A stretch of 64,000 nt of DNA from Ruminococcus sp. YRD2003 (GTDB lineage: Bacteria; Bacillota; Clostridia; Oscillospirales; Ruminococcaceae). Made by a program: the position numbers and the translations under genes. The notes under the pieces are model-generated. The model was not told the origin of the DNA and did no database searches. It saw only the letters and a list, made by a program, of their open reading frames with translations. The stretch lies in NCBI GenBank assembly GCA_900109435.1, contig FNZT01000015.1, positions 1-64,000 of the forward strand, in the 5' to 3' direction. Shown here in pieces: positions 43,131-50,719 of this stretch. How positions within the stretch are numbered: the first letter of the stretch is position 1; the number at the start of each line of letters is the position of its first letter.

Positions 43131-43559
43131 TCAGAAATAAGCCATATATAGTCGTTTACACTTTCTACCTCTGTGCTTGTACAGATTCAGTATCAGAGCG
43201 TATCCCTTATATACCTTCTCGGTCAGTGGCATGAGCGCATATTCAAGCTCTGATTCCGGAAGAAATATTGCTGTACTATTATTTGAAAAGCTAACAAAAT
43301 TGTTGTGAGAGTATTCGCAGATATCAAAATGAAACGTTTCAATATCTTGAAAAGAAGGTTTGATTCCGTCCGGAAAAATGATTATTGTTCCGGATAACAG
43401 ATCTGCTTTCTGCTTCAGCATAGCGTTCATTATTAGCATATACTCTTTGCAGCTGCCGTCAGTGTGCAGGTGTTTAAGCATTACCTGACGATCCTTCACC
43501 CCCTTTCTGCCAGACGGAACAAATATCAGCCTGTCGCATAGCTTTTCATAATTGTGCAT
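43131..43559 (-). CDS. Unknown protein, 142 residues
   Basis: MHNYEKLCDRLIFVPSGRKG start, central SGTIIIFPDGIKPSFQDIET, and a C-terminal LILNLYKHRGRKCKRLYMAY basic end. ATG at 43559 has AAGGAGG, overlapping the previous stop region. Mixed alpha/beta, no recognised motif. Co-transcribed between the pseudophosphatase-like protein and phosphatase paralogue 3. Confidence 0.55.
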   Translation of the reverse strand: MHNYEKLCDRLIFVPSGRKGVKDRQVMLKHLHTDGSCKEYMLIMNAMLKQKADLLSGTIIIFPDGIKPSFQDIETFHFDICEYSHNNFVSFSNNSTAIFLPESELEYALMPLTEKVYKGYALILNLYKHRGRKCKRLYMAYF

Positions 43560-43572
43560 ACTGACCTCCTTA

Positions 43573-45087
43573 TCAGAATCTCTGGCAGTAAACGCCTGCA
43601 AAGGCTCCTGCCATAATTACAGCATTATTCAGTTCAGTGCGTCCTTCAGTCAGCTCATAAGCCTTATCAAGGCATTTCTCGTAAAGCTCTCCCGGCACCC
43701 GTCTTCCGTTGTATGGACGTACTGTCTCAATAAGAGCGTATACAGCAAGGCACAGCATATTCACGGGATCGTTTTCAGTCGTTGGTATGTATTTGTCAAT
43801 ATTCCAAAGCTTCTCTAATTCAGGCAGCACCTCTTTGTTCGGATAATTCTCAAACAAACAATGCAGTACCGTCATATTCTCACAATGTCCCCAGTTTATC
43901 AGCGAACCGGTATAAAGGTAAGCAGTATATATGCAGGCTTTTTCAAGCTCGTTGCCGTTCCAGAGATCGTTTTCTCTCATCATTTCGATGAACTGTGCTA
44001 AATGGTCGATATATTCCTTGTCAATTATACTTATGTAATCGTAGATAAAACGTCTTGGAAGCTGATAAAACTTCGGTACATATCCGTTTTTTTCGGCAAG
44101 GTATTCCTCGGCTTTCTTCATTCCGAGAAATGCCCCTTTCATACCGGGATCATAGTATTCCTGACCTTTAGTATCGGGCTTATAAAACTCGTAATACTCA
44201 CGCTGTATTGTCCGATAGTTTTTATATTTTTCAGGTATAGGCTTTTCACCGACAGTTATTCCGTCAATGCTGTTATATCCAAATTTGTTTCCGTAATAAT
44301 CATACATTTCGTAATTACAATGTTCTATGTAATTCCTGTTGCTGCCAGAATGACCATACATCTCATAATAACAGTCTTCTATGTGACCACCTCCGAAATA
44401 TCCCTCATCGTTTCCTTTAAAACTTGACGGATCAGCTATTTCCGGAACTGCATAGAACTGTACATATTCTATATCGTCAATATCGGGAAAAACAACGTTT
44501 TCAAGATTGGTCTCAAGGGGGAATTCAAGTCTTATACCACTCTTTAGTATAACTGTACACTGACGATCCGAGAAAAAGTCCACGTTGCCAAAATCGTCCA
44601 AGCGCTTTCTTGTGATAATATCTGTGATCTGATCAAACATAATTTTGAGCATTCTTTTACAGTAGTCCATAGGTTCAAGTATATGGAGCAATGAATTGCT
44701 TATCTGGGTATATTTTGCCCTTACCTGTCTGCGAATATATTCGTTCTCAGGCTCTGTATCACATTCAAAAAACAGACCATAGCACTGAGCTATCTCATAT
44801 GCAATGTTGAGAGCCGCATTGTATCTGTCATTGTGAACAACAAGAATTGTATCAATGTTGAAGCTTCGCTCGCATAAACGTATGATGCTGTCAGCCTGAC
44901 TTATATTGAAGTCTAAGCACTCTTCGTCTACTGCAAGATTAAGTATCTCTTTACGTTTTTCATTTCTGCTTAATGATTCGGGGATGTCCCTGGTCTTTTC
45001 GGATAAGTAAATGACAGCATATTCTCCTGTTATCCTATTAAGCTCAGTTTCAGCCTCGTTGATATCTATTACTCTGATCTCTTTCAT
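43573..45087 (-). CDS. Pseudophosphatase-like N-terminus with unknown C-terminal domain
   Basis: A 504-residue protein. Residues 60-105 (ISQADSIIRLCERSFNIDTI, LVVHNDRYNAALNIAYEI) line up with the P-loop region of the three phosphatases, but HC is replaced by HN and the Arg is lost, so it should not be catalytic. A strand-rich middle follows (DDIEYVQFYAVPEIADPSSF). The C-terminal 110 residues (VNMLCLAVYALIETVRPYNG, then ELNNAVIMAGAFAGVYC) have the helical spacing of an ADP-ribosylglycohydrolase end with the GDTDT motif gone; this is a weak resemblance. The first 280 residues are shared with 45169-46014. First gene behind the operator at 45.1 kb. Confidence 0.6.
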   Translation of the reverse strand: MKEIRVIDINEAETELNRITGEYAVIYLSEKTRDIPESLSRNEKRKEILNLAVDEECLDFNISQADSIIRLCERSFNIDTILVVHNDRYNAALNIAYEIAQCYGLFFECDTEPENEYIRRQVRAKYTQISNSLLHILEPMDYCKRMLKIMFDQITDIITRKRLDDFGNVDFFSDRQCTVILKSGIRLEFPLETNLENVVFPDIDDIEYVQFYAVPEIADPSSFKGNDEGYFGGGHIEDCYYEMYGHSGSNRNYIEHCNYEMYDYYGNKFGYNSIDGITVGEKPIPEKYKNYRTIQREYYEFYKPDTKGQEYYDPGMKGAFLGMKKAEEYLAEKNGYVPKFYQLPRRFIYDYISIIDKEYIDHLAQFIEMMRENDLWNGNELEKACIYTAYLYTGSLINWGHCENMTVLHCLFENYPNKEVLPELEKLWNIDKYIPTTENDPVNMLCLAVYALIETVRPYNGRRVPGELYEKCLDKAYELTEGRTELNNAVIMAGAFAGVYCQRF

Positions 45088-45113
45088 AACAATACCTCCG
45101 TGTCTTTTTTTAC

Positions 45114-45149
45114 ATTATAGCATGAGCAACGTCTTAAAAATAAGACATT
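45114..45149 (-). promoter_or_regulatory. Shared palindromic operator and -10 box, five-gene operon
   Basis: AACGTCTT-AAAAAT-AAGACATT (45128-45149). On the minus strand TATAAT (45114-45119) begins 11 bases after the AAGAC half-site. The bases between are nearly the same as at 46.0 kb. Confidence 0.75.
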
Positions 45150-45168
45150 ACATCGCAGGTTATTTCTG

Positions 45169-46014
45169 TCAGCAAATTTGCCGGTAGCCCTTATATTTAT
45201 CGGGAAGTTCCGAGCGCCTTTCTGTTAATCCGTCAATACTGTTATAGCTGAAATGAAAGCCGTAGTAGTCGTAGATACCATAGCTGCATAAAACTATACT
45301 ATAATCATAATTATAGAAAAGACCGTTATCGTTCATCTCAAAGCTTGACGGGTCAGCTATTTCTGGGACACCATAGAACTGTACGTATTCGATATCGTCC
45401 ATATTCGGGATAATAATACTTTCCAATTCTGTTTCTGTGTCAAAATGTAGTATTGTTCCATTATTTAGGCATATATAGCAGCATCGGTTGATAAAGAAAT
45501 CATATGCGTTGTATTCTTCTATTCTTTTGCCTGCAATTACATCGCTTAACTGCCTGAACATTATTTCGAGCATCATTTTGCAGTAATCCATAGGTTTAAG
45601 AACATGGAGCAGCGAGTAGCTTATCTGAGTGTGTTTTGCTCTTATCGCTGTTCGGATCTCTTCATCATCAGGCTCTGGTTCGTTGTTAAGGTCAAAACCA
45701 ATGCCATAGCAAAGAGATAGTTCGTATGCTATATTTCTTGCAATTTGATATGTTGTATCATAGACGATATAGACTGTATCCGTATGTATATTACGCTCAC
45801 AGAAACGAATTATCATATCTGCCTGCCATATATGAAAATTTGGGTCGTCTTTATCCATAGGCATCTCGAAGCATTCTTTTCCATGGTAATATGAAGAGAC
45901 CCACACATCCCAGCTGTTTTCCTCTTGAAATAAACATACAACCGAAAAGCTTTTAGTTAGGTTATTCTTCAGTATTGCGCTTTCGTTTACTCCGATAATC
46001 TTTATACACTTCAT
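45169..46014 (-). CDS. Pseudophosphatase-like protein, short paralogue
   Basis: A 281-residue paralogue of the first 280 residues of 43573-45087, including RAKHTQISYSLLHVLKPMDY and DDIEYVQFYGVPEIADPSSF. The phosphatase-like segment reads DTVYIVYDTTYQIARNIAYE, lacking both Cys and Arg. It stops at YRQIC, where the longer paralogue goes on for over 200 residues, so it may be a truncated copy. It has its own operator promoter. Confidence 0.6.
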   Translation of the reverse strand: MKCIKIIGVNESAILKNNLTKSFSVVCLFQEENSWDVWVSSYYHGKECFEMPMDKDDPNFHIWQADMIIRFCERNIHTDTVYIVYDTTYQIARNIAYELSLCYGIGFDLNNEPEPDDEEIRTAIRAKHTQISYSLLHVLKPMDYCKMMLEIMFRQLSDVIAGKRIEEYNAYDFFINRCCYICLNNGTILHFDTETELESIIIPNMDDIEYVQFYGVPEIADPSSFEMNDNGLFYNYDYSIVLCSYGIYDYYGFHFSYNSIDGLTERRSELPDKYKGYRQIC

Positions 46015-46037
46015 AGCAACCTTCCTTCCATATATCT

Positions 46038-46070
46038 ATTATATCATGAGCAATGTCTTCACATTAAGAC
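46038..46070 (-). promoter_or_regulatory. Shared palindromic operator and -10 box, short paralogue
   Basis: AATGTCTT-CACATT-AAGAC (46052-46070); the distal half-site lacks the final RTT. TATAAT (46038-46043) lies 11 bases from the proximal AAGAC on the minus strand. Confidence 0.7.
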
Positions 46071-46086
46071 AAATCAATATAAAAAG

Positions 46087-46114
46087 GCGCCTATCAATAA
46101 TAATCGATGGGCGC
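46087..46114 (-). terminator. Minus-strand terminator
   Basis: GCGCCTATC/GATGGGCGC stem with one G-T pair; minus-strand tail CTTTTTATATTG. It follows the gene remnant at 46131-46256. Confidence 0.7.
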
Positions 46115-46130
46115 AGAATGAATGCTTTAG

Positions 46131-46256
46131 TCAGAAACAGAAATCTCCGTTTTCCCTATATTCCTCACAGGCATTATTAAACCACAAATCAAATATCTCA
46201 ATCGAGATACTGGCAAAATCCAAACATCCTGCGTGATGAGTCAATGGTACTGTAAC
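46131..46256 (-). pseudogene. C-terminal gene remnant
   Basis: Minus-strand codons read VTVPLTHHAGCLDFASISIE then IFDLWFNNACEEYRENGDF and stop at 46131, followed by a good terminator. The frame is closed by TAA just upstream (46257-46259) and no start is available, so only the end of a gene remains. Parent family not recognised. DNA from 46260 to 46467 holds nothing else I can support. Confidence 0.5.
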
Positions 46257-46467
46257 TTATACAACTGTCGAGTACACGTAAGTAAACGAGAGTATTAAGT
46301 TTTTCAAAAAAAAACTTTTTATCGCCGAAAACACATGAAACTACGCCATTGATAACGGAGTAATACGGCAAGAATGGGGATAAAAAACTGAGTTTTTTAC
46401 CTTTGGGACGATCATGCTTAAAGCAAGTGAACAAGACAAAAGAGTGATTTGATGTATGACAAAAAAA

Positions 46468-46499
46468 GAAGCTCGCCTACGCAAATATAGGCGAGCTTT
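46468..46499 (-). terminator. Terminator of the XRE regulator gene
   Basis: AAGCTCGCCTA/TAGGCGAGCTT stem; minus-strand tail CTTTTTTTGTC. Confidence 0.85.
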
Positions 46500-46501
46500 C
46501 T

Positions 46502-47338
46502 TTAGTATATATCCTTACACCATTCTTTAAACTGCTTTCCTTTTTCTGTAAGCTGATAAGTTGTATTGCGATTGGAAGCGTTGGAAACAACTTGATACAA
46601 TTCAGTATCTCTATATAAATCACTGTAATATGAACTGTTATAGCTGGATTTGACTGTCTCTTCTGTAAAATTGGCAATTGTTCGAGAGAGTTCACCATAA
46701 TAAGATCCATATGGATTGCTGCCATATCCTCTTCTGTACGATTCATGAAAAACACGATAATCCATCCATTTTAGAATCTCTTTTTTATCAAGTTTCCTGA
46801 TATCAAAATTAGTATTAGGATTGGCACGAATCATTTCAAAGCAAAACGCAGGCGGTACATATTTAAAGAATCTATCAACTTGTAAACCGAATTCATAAAC
46901 CTTAAACACGCCCTTATCTTCTGTATACTTAAAAGGGATCTTTCGGAGCGAACTCATTATTCCTTCGTACCACTCCATACGTTTCTGAGATGCCATATTC
47001 CAATTATCTGCATTATAAATTCTCAGAAGCATTATGAATTCTTTCAGTTCAGGGGTTAATCGCAACGTGTTTATAATATTGATCTGCTCATCATTGAACA
47101 TAAAGAACGGAAAATTGGGGTAATTCTCGCCGTCATCATAAAAAACAGCTTCGAGTTCGCTGTAATCCACTTTTAGTACTTCAGCCAATTTAGAAAGCCG
47201 TTCCTTCTTTATAGAGGTTCTGCCTGATTCCCAATTTTGAACGGTATTAAGAGAAACTTCCATTAACTCGGATAAATCATCCTGAGTTAATCCTACTTCC
47301 GTTCGCTTCTGTTTTATGTATTCGCTAAACTTAATCAT
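46502..47338 (-). CDS. XRE-family regulator with unknown C-terminal domain
   Basis: A 278-residue protein. Helix-turn-helix at 1-60 (KRTEVGLTQDDLSELMEVSL, NTVQNWESGRTSIKKE). The following 210 residues are mostly helical, with an odd Tyr/Ser/Gly-rich stretch (SYRRGYGSNPYGSYYGE) and a C-terminal TYQLTEKGKQFKEW that resembles a second winged helix. The ligand is unknown. It sits at the edge of the operator-regulated island and is a second candidate regulator for it. The 47339-47692 gap shows no gene. Confidence 0.8.
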   Translation of the reverse strand: MIKFSEYIKQKRTEVGLTQDDLSELMEVSLNTVQNWESGRTSIKKERLSKLAEVLKVDYSELEAVFYDDGENYPNFPFFMFNDEQINIINTLRLTPELKEFIMLLRIYNADNWNMASQKRMEWYEGIMSSLRKIPFKYTEDKGVFKVYEFGLQVDRFFKYVPPAFCFEMIRANPNTNFDIRKLDKKEILKWMDYRVFHESYRRGYGSNPYGSYYGELSRTIANFTEETVKSSYNSSYYSDLYRDTELYQVVSNASNRNTTYQLTEKGKQFKEWCKDIY

Positions 47339-47692
47339 AAGCCCTTGTTATCATCGGTTATACGATGATGTACTCCTTCATAATTATTTGAATTGCAACT
47401 CATATCGTTCCATCAACAAGACTATAATATCATAGAATTAATATGATGAAAACTAAGAATAGGGACTCTTTCTCTATGTTTTTATAAGAATTTTTAGTGA
47501 GCAAATCCTGATTTTTATATTAACACCAAGCGTTTTTACAAATTAAACATGAGGCGCGTTTTGTCAAGCACCTAGATATTGACATATTTTGAACCAAGTG
47601 AGAAGTTCAGTTCTGCTTGGTCTTTGTAAACAGTATATCACAACATTGAAAATAAAGCAATAGTTGAATCATAAAATATTTTTCCTATAATA

Positions 47693-47722
47693 TTGACAAG
47701 TAGCCCAAGTGTGTGATATTAT
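47693..47722 (+). promoter_or_regulatory. Probable promoter of the metallophosphoesterase gene
   Basis: TTGACA (47693-47698), 18 bases, TATTAT (47717-47722), with an overlapping TATAAT. Start codon is 49 bases on. Confidence 0.6.
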
Positions 47723-47771
47723 AATGGAACACCTAAAAAGATGAATACTAAAGAAAGGCAGGAGAAATGAT

Positions 47772-48458
47772 ATGGTATATATAACTGGTGATATCCACGG
47801 TTCACTTGAGACAATATATGATCTCTTTGATAAACACAGTCCGGCAAAAGACGATATTGTGGTTATCCTTGGTGATGTCGGTGTAAACTATACCGGAACG
47901 CTACAAGATATAGGAATCAAAAGAGCAATGAACAGATTTGGATCAACATTCTTCTGCATTCATGGCAATCATGAAAATCGTCCTCAGAATATTGCCTCTT
48001 ACAAAGAAAAGGAGTGGAACGGCGGTCGAGTTCTCTATGAGGAAGACTTTCCAAATATACTCTTCCCGATAGACGGAGATATTTTCACGCTTGAAGGAAA
48101 GAGATGCATAGTAATAGGCGGAGCATACAGCGTAGACAAGTTCTATCGTCTGAGCCGAGGAATGAAATGGTGGCCTGACGAACAACCGTCGCCTGTTATA
48201 AAAGAATACTTGGAACAGCAGCTCGCAGATAACACTGTTGATATAGTTTTCTCTCATACCTGTCCTGCGAAGTATATTCCGACCGAATGCTTCATTTCGT
48301 GCATTGATCAGTCGAAGGTAGATAACAGTACAGAACAATGGTTGGACACCATCGAAGATAAGATAAATTATGAAGCATGGTACCTTGGTCACTGGCATAC
48401 GGATAAGAGGATTGATCGGATGCACTTCCTGTTCCACGGGATAGAGGTACTGGAATGA
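47772..48458 (+). CDS. Calcineurin-like metallophosphoesterase
   Basis: A 228-residue phosphoesterase with all five metal-binding motifs: GDIHG (6-10), GDVG, GNHEN, FSHTCP and GHWHTDK. It acts on phosphomonoesters or diesters through a dinuclear metal site; the substrate is unknown and relatives include diadenosine tetraphosphatases, cyclic-nucleotide phosphodiesterases and protein phosphatases. AAGGCAGGAG precedes the ATG. It is followed by the second non-coding RNA cassette, in the way the helicase gene is followed by the first. Confidence 0.9.
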   Translation: MVYITGDIHGSLETIYDLFDKHSPAKDDIVVILGDVGVNYTGTLQDIGIKRAMNRFGSTFFCIHGNHENRPQNIASYKEKEWNGGRVLYEEDFPNILFPIDGDIFTLEGKRCIVIGGAYSVDKFYRLSRGMKWWPDEQPSPVIKEYLEQQLADNTVDIVFSHTCPAKYIPTECFISCIDQSKVDNSTEQWLDTIEDKINYEAWYLGHWHTDKRIDRMHFLFHGIEVLE

Positions 48459-48538
48459 TCATGATGAGCCGAAGCTGAAGTCAAAGTGCAAAGAGCCAAC
48501 TTCAAAGTGCCAAATTTACACTTTGGAAAGTAGAAAAA

Positions 48539-48565
48539 GCTCCATGTGTCACAAACACTTGGAGC
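48539..48565 (+). terminator. Hairpin after the metallophosphoesterase gene
   Basis: GCTCCA-T-GTG/CAC-T-TGGAGC arms, counterpart of the hairpin at 5129-5156. No T run follows. Confidence 0.5.
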
Positions 48566-48596
48566 AATCATACATATTTGAAGCACAAGTTTTTTC

Positions 48597-48625
48597 TTGA
48601 CAAATGCTATAGAATATGCTATGCT
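48597..48625 (+). promoter_or_regulatory. Promoter of non-coding RNA copy 2
   Basis: TTGACA (48597-48602), 17 bases, TATGCT (48620-48625). It aligns with the copy 1 promoter, including the AATATGCTAT tract. Confidence 0.65.
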
Positions 48626-48631
48626 TATATG

Positions 48632-48884
48632 TAAGAAAAGAACTGTGCTGAAGCACTTGATATATGATGATATAAAATACGCTTAAAATTGCGAAAAAAT
48701 GAATGTCATCAATTTTGTTATGCCTAGACAGCGGGGAGCCCCCGCGGGCAGTTTCGCGTCTCAGTTTTTCCGGGACGCGAATTATTTTCCACGCATTAAA
48801 GGCGTCTGTTATGTACAGCTAACATATATGGCATAACAAAATTGATGGCACGCCAAAAAAGCCCGAAATATCGAGCTTTTTTGT
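48632..48884 (+). ncRNA. Candidate structured non-coding RNA, copy 2, with long closing stem
   Basis: The conserved core (48704-48724) pairs perfectly, with one G-U, to 48830-48850, giving a 21-bp stem around 105 bases. Inside are GCGGGG-AGC-CCCCGC (48731-48745), TTCGCGTC...GACGCGAA (48753-48781) and TGTTA...TAACA (48807-48824). A terminator-like GCCCGA-AATA-TCGAGC plus seven T follows, with one mismatch relative to copy 1. No reading frame fits. Copy 1 has the left arm but not the right. No reverse transcriptase, Cas or toxin gene is adjacent. Confidence 0.65.
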
Positions 48885-49070
48885 TTTCCCGAAATACAGG
48901 TAATAGAAAACCTATCAGTGATTTATGTGTCTTTCCATAGATTACAGTTTAACAAAGACTGTTCAATCTCTTATAATCAGAGTGATATGTGGACTGCCGC
49001 TGTGACGTGTACCATTACAGGCAATAATGGATTCAAACAATGAAGATCTCTATAATTGCTTTATTTTTAC

Positions 49071-49109
49071 TTAGTATATGCTAACAATTTGTACAGATAT
49101 ACAAATTGT
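49071..49109. promoter_or_regulatory. DtxR-like box and adjacent 10-bp-arm palindrome
   Basis: TTAGTATATGCTAAC (49071-49085) resembles the TTAG-N6-CTAA boxes repeated at 49166 and 49414. It adjoins a perfect palindrome ACAATTTGTA-CAGATA-TACAAATTGT (49084-49109), which could bind another regulator. The rest of 48890-49130 shows nothing I can support. Confidence 0.45.
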
Positions 49110-49130
49110 GCATAATCGCCTCAAAATGCA

Positions 49131-49181
49131 TTGACAATTAAAAGTTAGTATGATATAATATCATCGTTAGAAAATGCTAAC
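49131..49181 (+). promoter_or_regulatory. Promoter with DtxR-like operator
   Basis: TTGACA (49131-49136), 17 bases, TATAAT (49154-49159), then palindrome GTTAGAAAATGCTAAC (49166-49181) over the likely transcription start. Repression by a DtxR-family metal sensor is the simplest reading. Confidence 0.65.
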
Positions 49182-49231
49182 TATTTTTGGCGTTGTCTTA
49201 TCAAAAGCTAACACTCCTAAATAGAGATCAG

Positions 49232-49441
49232 ATAATGATGCCGCATAGTTCGGCTGAGCACGAAAAAGAGCTTGCTATAATGAAAAAGTACCAAAAGCAA
49301 GGCAAAGACTTCATGTGTATGCGGTTGTCAGAACTTTGCAATGCATGGGACGTGCCACAAAAACATAAACACAACGGGGCGATACTCATATCGCCCCATA
49401 CATTGAAACATATGTTAGTATCAGCTAATAAAAGGAGGTAA
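49232..49441 (+). CDS. Small protein of unknown function, first in the iron-limitation operon
   Basis: Sixty-nine codons from ATG at 49232 (MMPHSSAEHEKELAIMKKYQ, then LCNAWDVPQKHKHNGAILIS). A TTG at 49187 could add 15 residues but lies close to the likely transcription start, so I prefer the ATG, although its ribosome site is weak. A third DtxR-like box, GTTAGTATCAGCTAAT, lies at 49414-49429 within its 3' end. Not recognised. Confidence 0.45.
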   Translation: MMMPHSSAEHEKELAIMKKYQKQGKDFMCMRLSELCNAWDVPQKHKHNGAILISPHTLKHMLVSANKRR

Positions 49442-49443
49442 AA

Positions 49444-49743
49444 ATGAGTATAGTTATCGTAGGCGGAAACGACCGCATGGCTACACGCTATCAGGACATT
49501 TGCAAGAAATTCAACCACAAATCCAAGGTATTCACTCAGATGCCTGCGGACTTTGAAAATAAACTTGGAACTCCCGATCTTATGGTAGTTTTCACGGGGA
49601 CCTGTTCCCATAAGATGCTGGGTACGGTGAAGAAAAGTTCTGAGAAAAAAGGAGTACCTGTTGAGCACGTTCACAGCTCCAGTGTGAGCGCATTGAAGCA
49701 GCTGTTATCCGATATCAAGGGGAGAAAATATGTCCGAAGTTGA
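49444..49743 (+). CDS. DUF2325 protein
   Basis: A 99-residue protein with the DUF2325 pattern: MSIVIVGGNDRMATRYQDIC Rossmann-like start, PDLMVVFTGTCSHKML and a late HVHSSSVSALKQLL. The family is often near iron-transport or redox genes in clostridia; function unknown. AAAGGAGG before the ATG. Overlaps the DUF3793 gene by 14 bases. Confidence 0.85.
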   Translation: MSIVIVGGNDRMATRYQDICKKFNHKSKVFTQMPADFENKLGTPDLMVVFTGTCSHKMLGTVKKSSEKKGVPVEHVHSSSVSALKQLLSDIKGRKYVRS

Positions 49744-50293
49744 ACGCAAAAGCATAGACAGTGTCCTTGCATTTCACGGTGCACCGACGCTGCTTGGAGT
49801 GAAGTGTGCAAATCTCATTTCATTTGACCGTAATGAATGTACTATGTCGGAGTATCTTTGTGAATTTACGGATAAACTTTACGGCAGCGGACTTTGTGCA
49901 AAACAGCTCTGCAAATGCAGAAAGCGCACACTTGTATATATCTACAATGAGAAAATGCTTGAAGCATGGTTGAAAATGCAGCAGGTGAGGGAATTCCTTT
50001 CTGAGTACGGTTATACCGCCGATATAACGATTTCGGAAATGCTCGATAAGCTTGCAAGCCGTATGAACTGCGAAAGTTTTCCTCATGAGATAGGCGTATT
50101 TCTCGGTTATCCGATAGGTGACATCAAGGGTTTTATCAGCAACAGTGGGAAAAACTGTCTGCTTTGCGGCTATTGGAAAGTGTACGAAAATGCCGAAAAA
50201 GCAAAGCAGACATTTGAAATTTACGATCGTTGCAGGGACACCCTGTTCGATAGATTAAATCAAGGCATGAACTTGTTTCAGGCTGTAAAATAG
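49730..50293 (+). CDS. DUF3793 protein
   Basis: A 187-residue protein matching DUF3793: LAFHGAPTLLGVKCANLISF start, CKQLCKC-like Cys motif (LCAKQLCKCRKRTLVYIYN), HEIGVFLGYPIGDIKGFI and CLLCGYWKVYENAEKAK. The Cys residues may bind iron or heme. DUF3793 genes are found beside flavodoxin and DUF2325 genes in many clostridia, consistent with an iron-limitation function, which is inferred. Confidence 0.9.
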   Translation: MSEVERKSIDSVLAFHGAPTLLGVKCANLISFDRNECTMSEYLCEFTDKLYGSGLCAKQLCKCRKRTLVYIYNEKMLEAWLKMQQVREFLSEYGYTADITISEMLDKLASRMNCESFPHEIGVFLGYPIGDIKGFISNSGKNCLLCGYWKVYENAEKAKQTFEIYDRCRDTLFDRLNQGMNLFQAVK

Positions 50294-50305
50294 GAGGAAT
50301 TTTTT

Positions 50306-50710
50306 ATGAAAACAGCAGTAATTTATTGGAGCGGTACAGGCAACACCGAAGCTATGGCAAAGGCTGTGGCTGAGGGTGCAAACGCCGAACTTTTCGAGGT
50401 ATCGGGGTTCAGCGGAAATATCGCTGATTATGACGCGATCGCATTCGGCTGCCCTGCAATGGGCGCAGAGGTGCTTGAGGAAGATACATTCGAACCGTTC
50501 TTCACAGATATCGAGGGTTCTCTCGGCGGCAAGAAGGTACTTCTTTTCGGCTCCTACGGCTGGGGCGACGGCGAGTGGATGCGCAACTGGTACGACCGCA
50601 CAAAGGCAGCAGGCGCAGAGCTTATCGGCGACGAGGGCTTCATCGTTAACGAAGCTGCTTCCGACGACGACCTTGCAAAGCTGAAAGAGCTTGCTTCGCA
50701 GCTTGCGTAA
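50306..50710 (+). CDS. Flavodoxin
   Basis: A 134-residue FMN-binding electron carrier. Phosphate loop is YWSGTGNTEAMAKA; the flavin-stacking loops are CPAMGAEVLEE and FGSYGWGDGEWM. Short-chain type. Flavodoxins replace ferredoxin under low iron, which agrees with the DtxR-like boxes upstream. AGGAGG ribosome site; 12 bases after the DUF3793 gene. Confidence 0.93.
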   Translation: MKTAVIYWSGTGNTEAMAKAVAEGANAELFEVSGFSGNIADYDAIAFGCPAMGAEVLEEDTFEPFFTDIEGSLGGKKVLLFGSYGWGDGEWMRNWYDRTKAAGAELIGDEGFIVNEAASDDDLAKLKELASQLA

Positions 50711-50719
50711 GGAGGAAAT

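Noticed and set aside
46198..46434. 78-residue minus-strand frame
   Set aside because: The gene-like reading in this area is in another frame (46131-46256); this frame has low-complexity Lys/Phe content and no start signal.
25970..46500. Prophage or CRISPR origin of the island
   Set aside because: No phage structural, terminase or integrase gene and no regularly spaced repeats were found.
48632..48884. Retron msr-msd reading of the long stem
   Set aside because: No reverse transcriptase gene in or near the window copy, no recognisable priming guanosine context, and the related copy at 5.2 kb lacks the closing stem.
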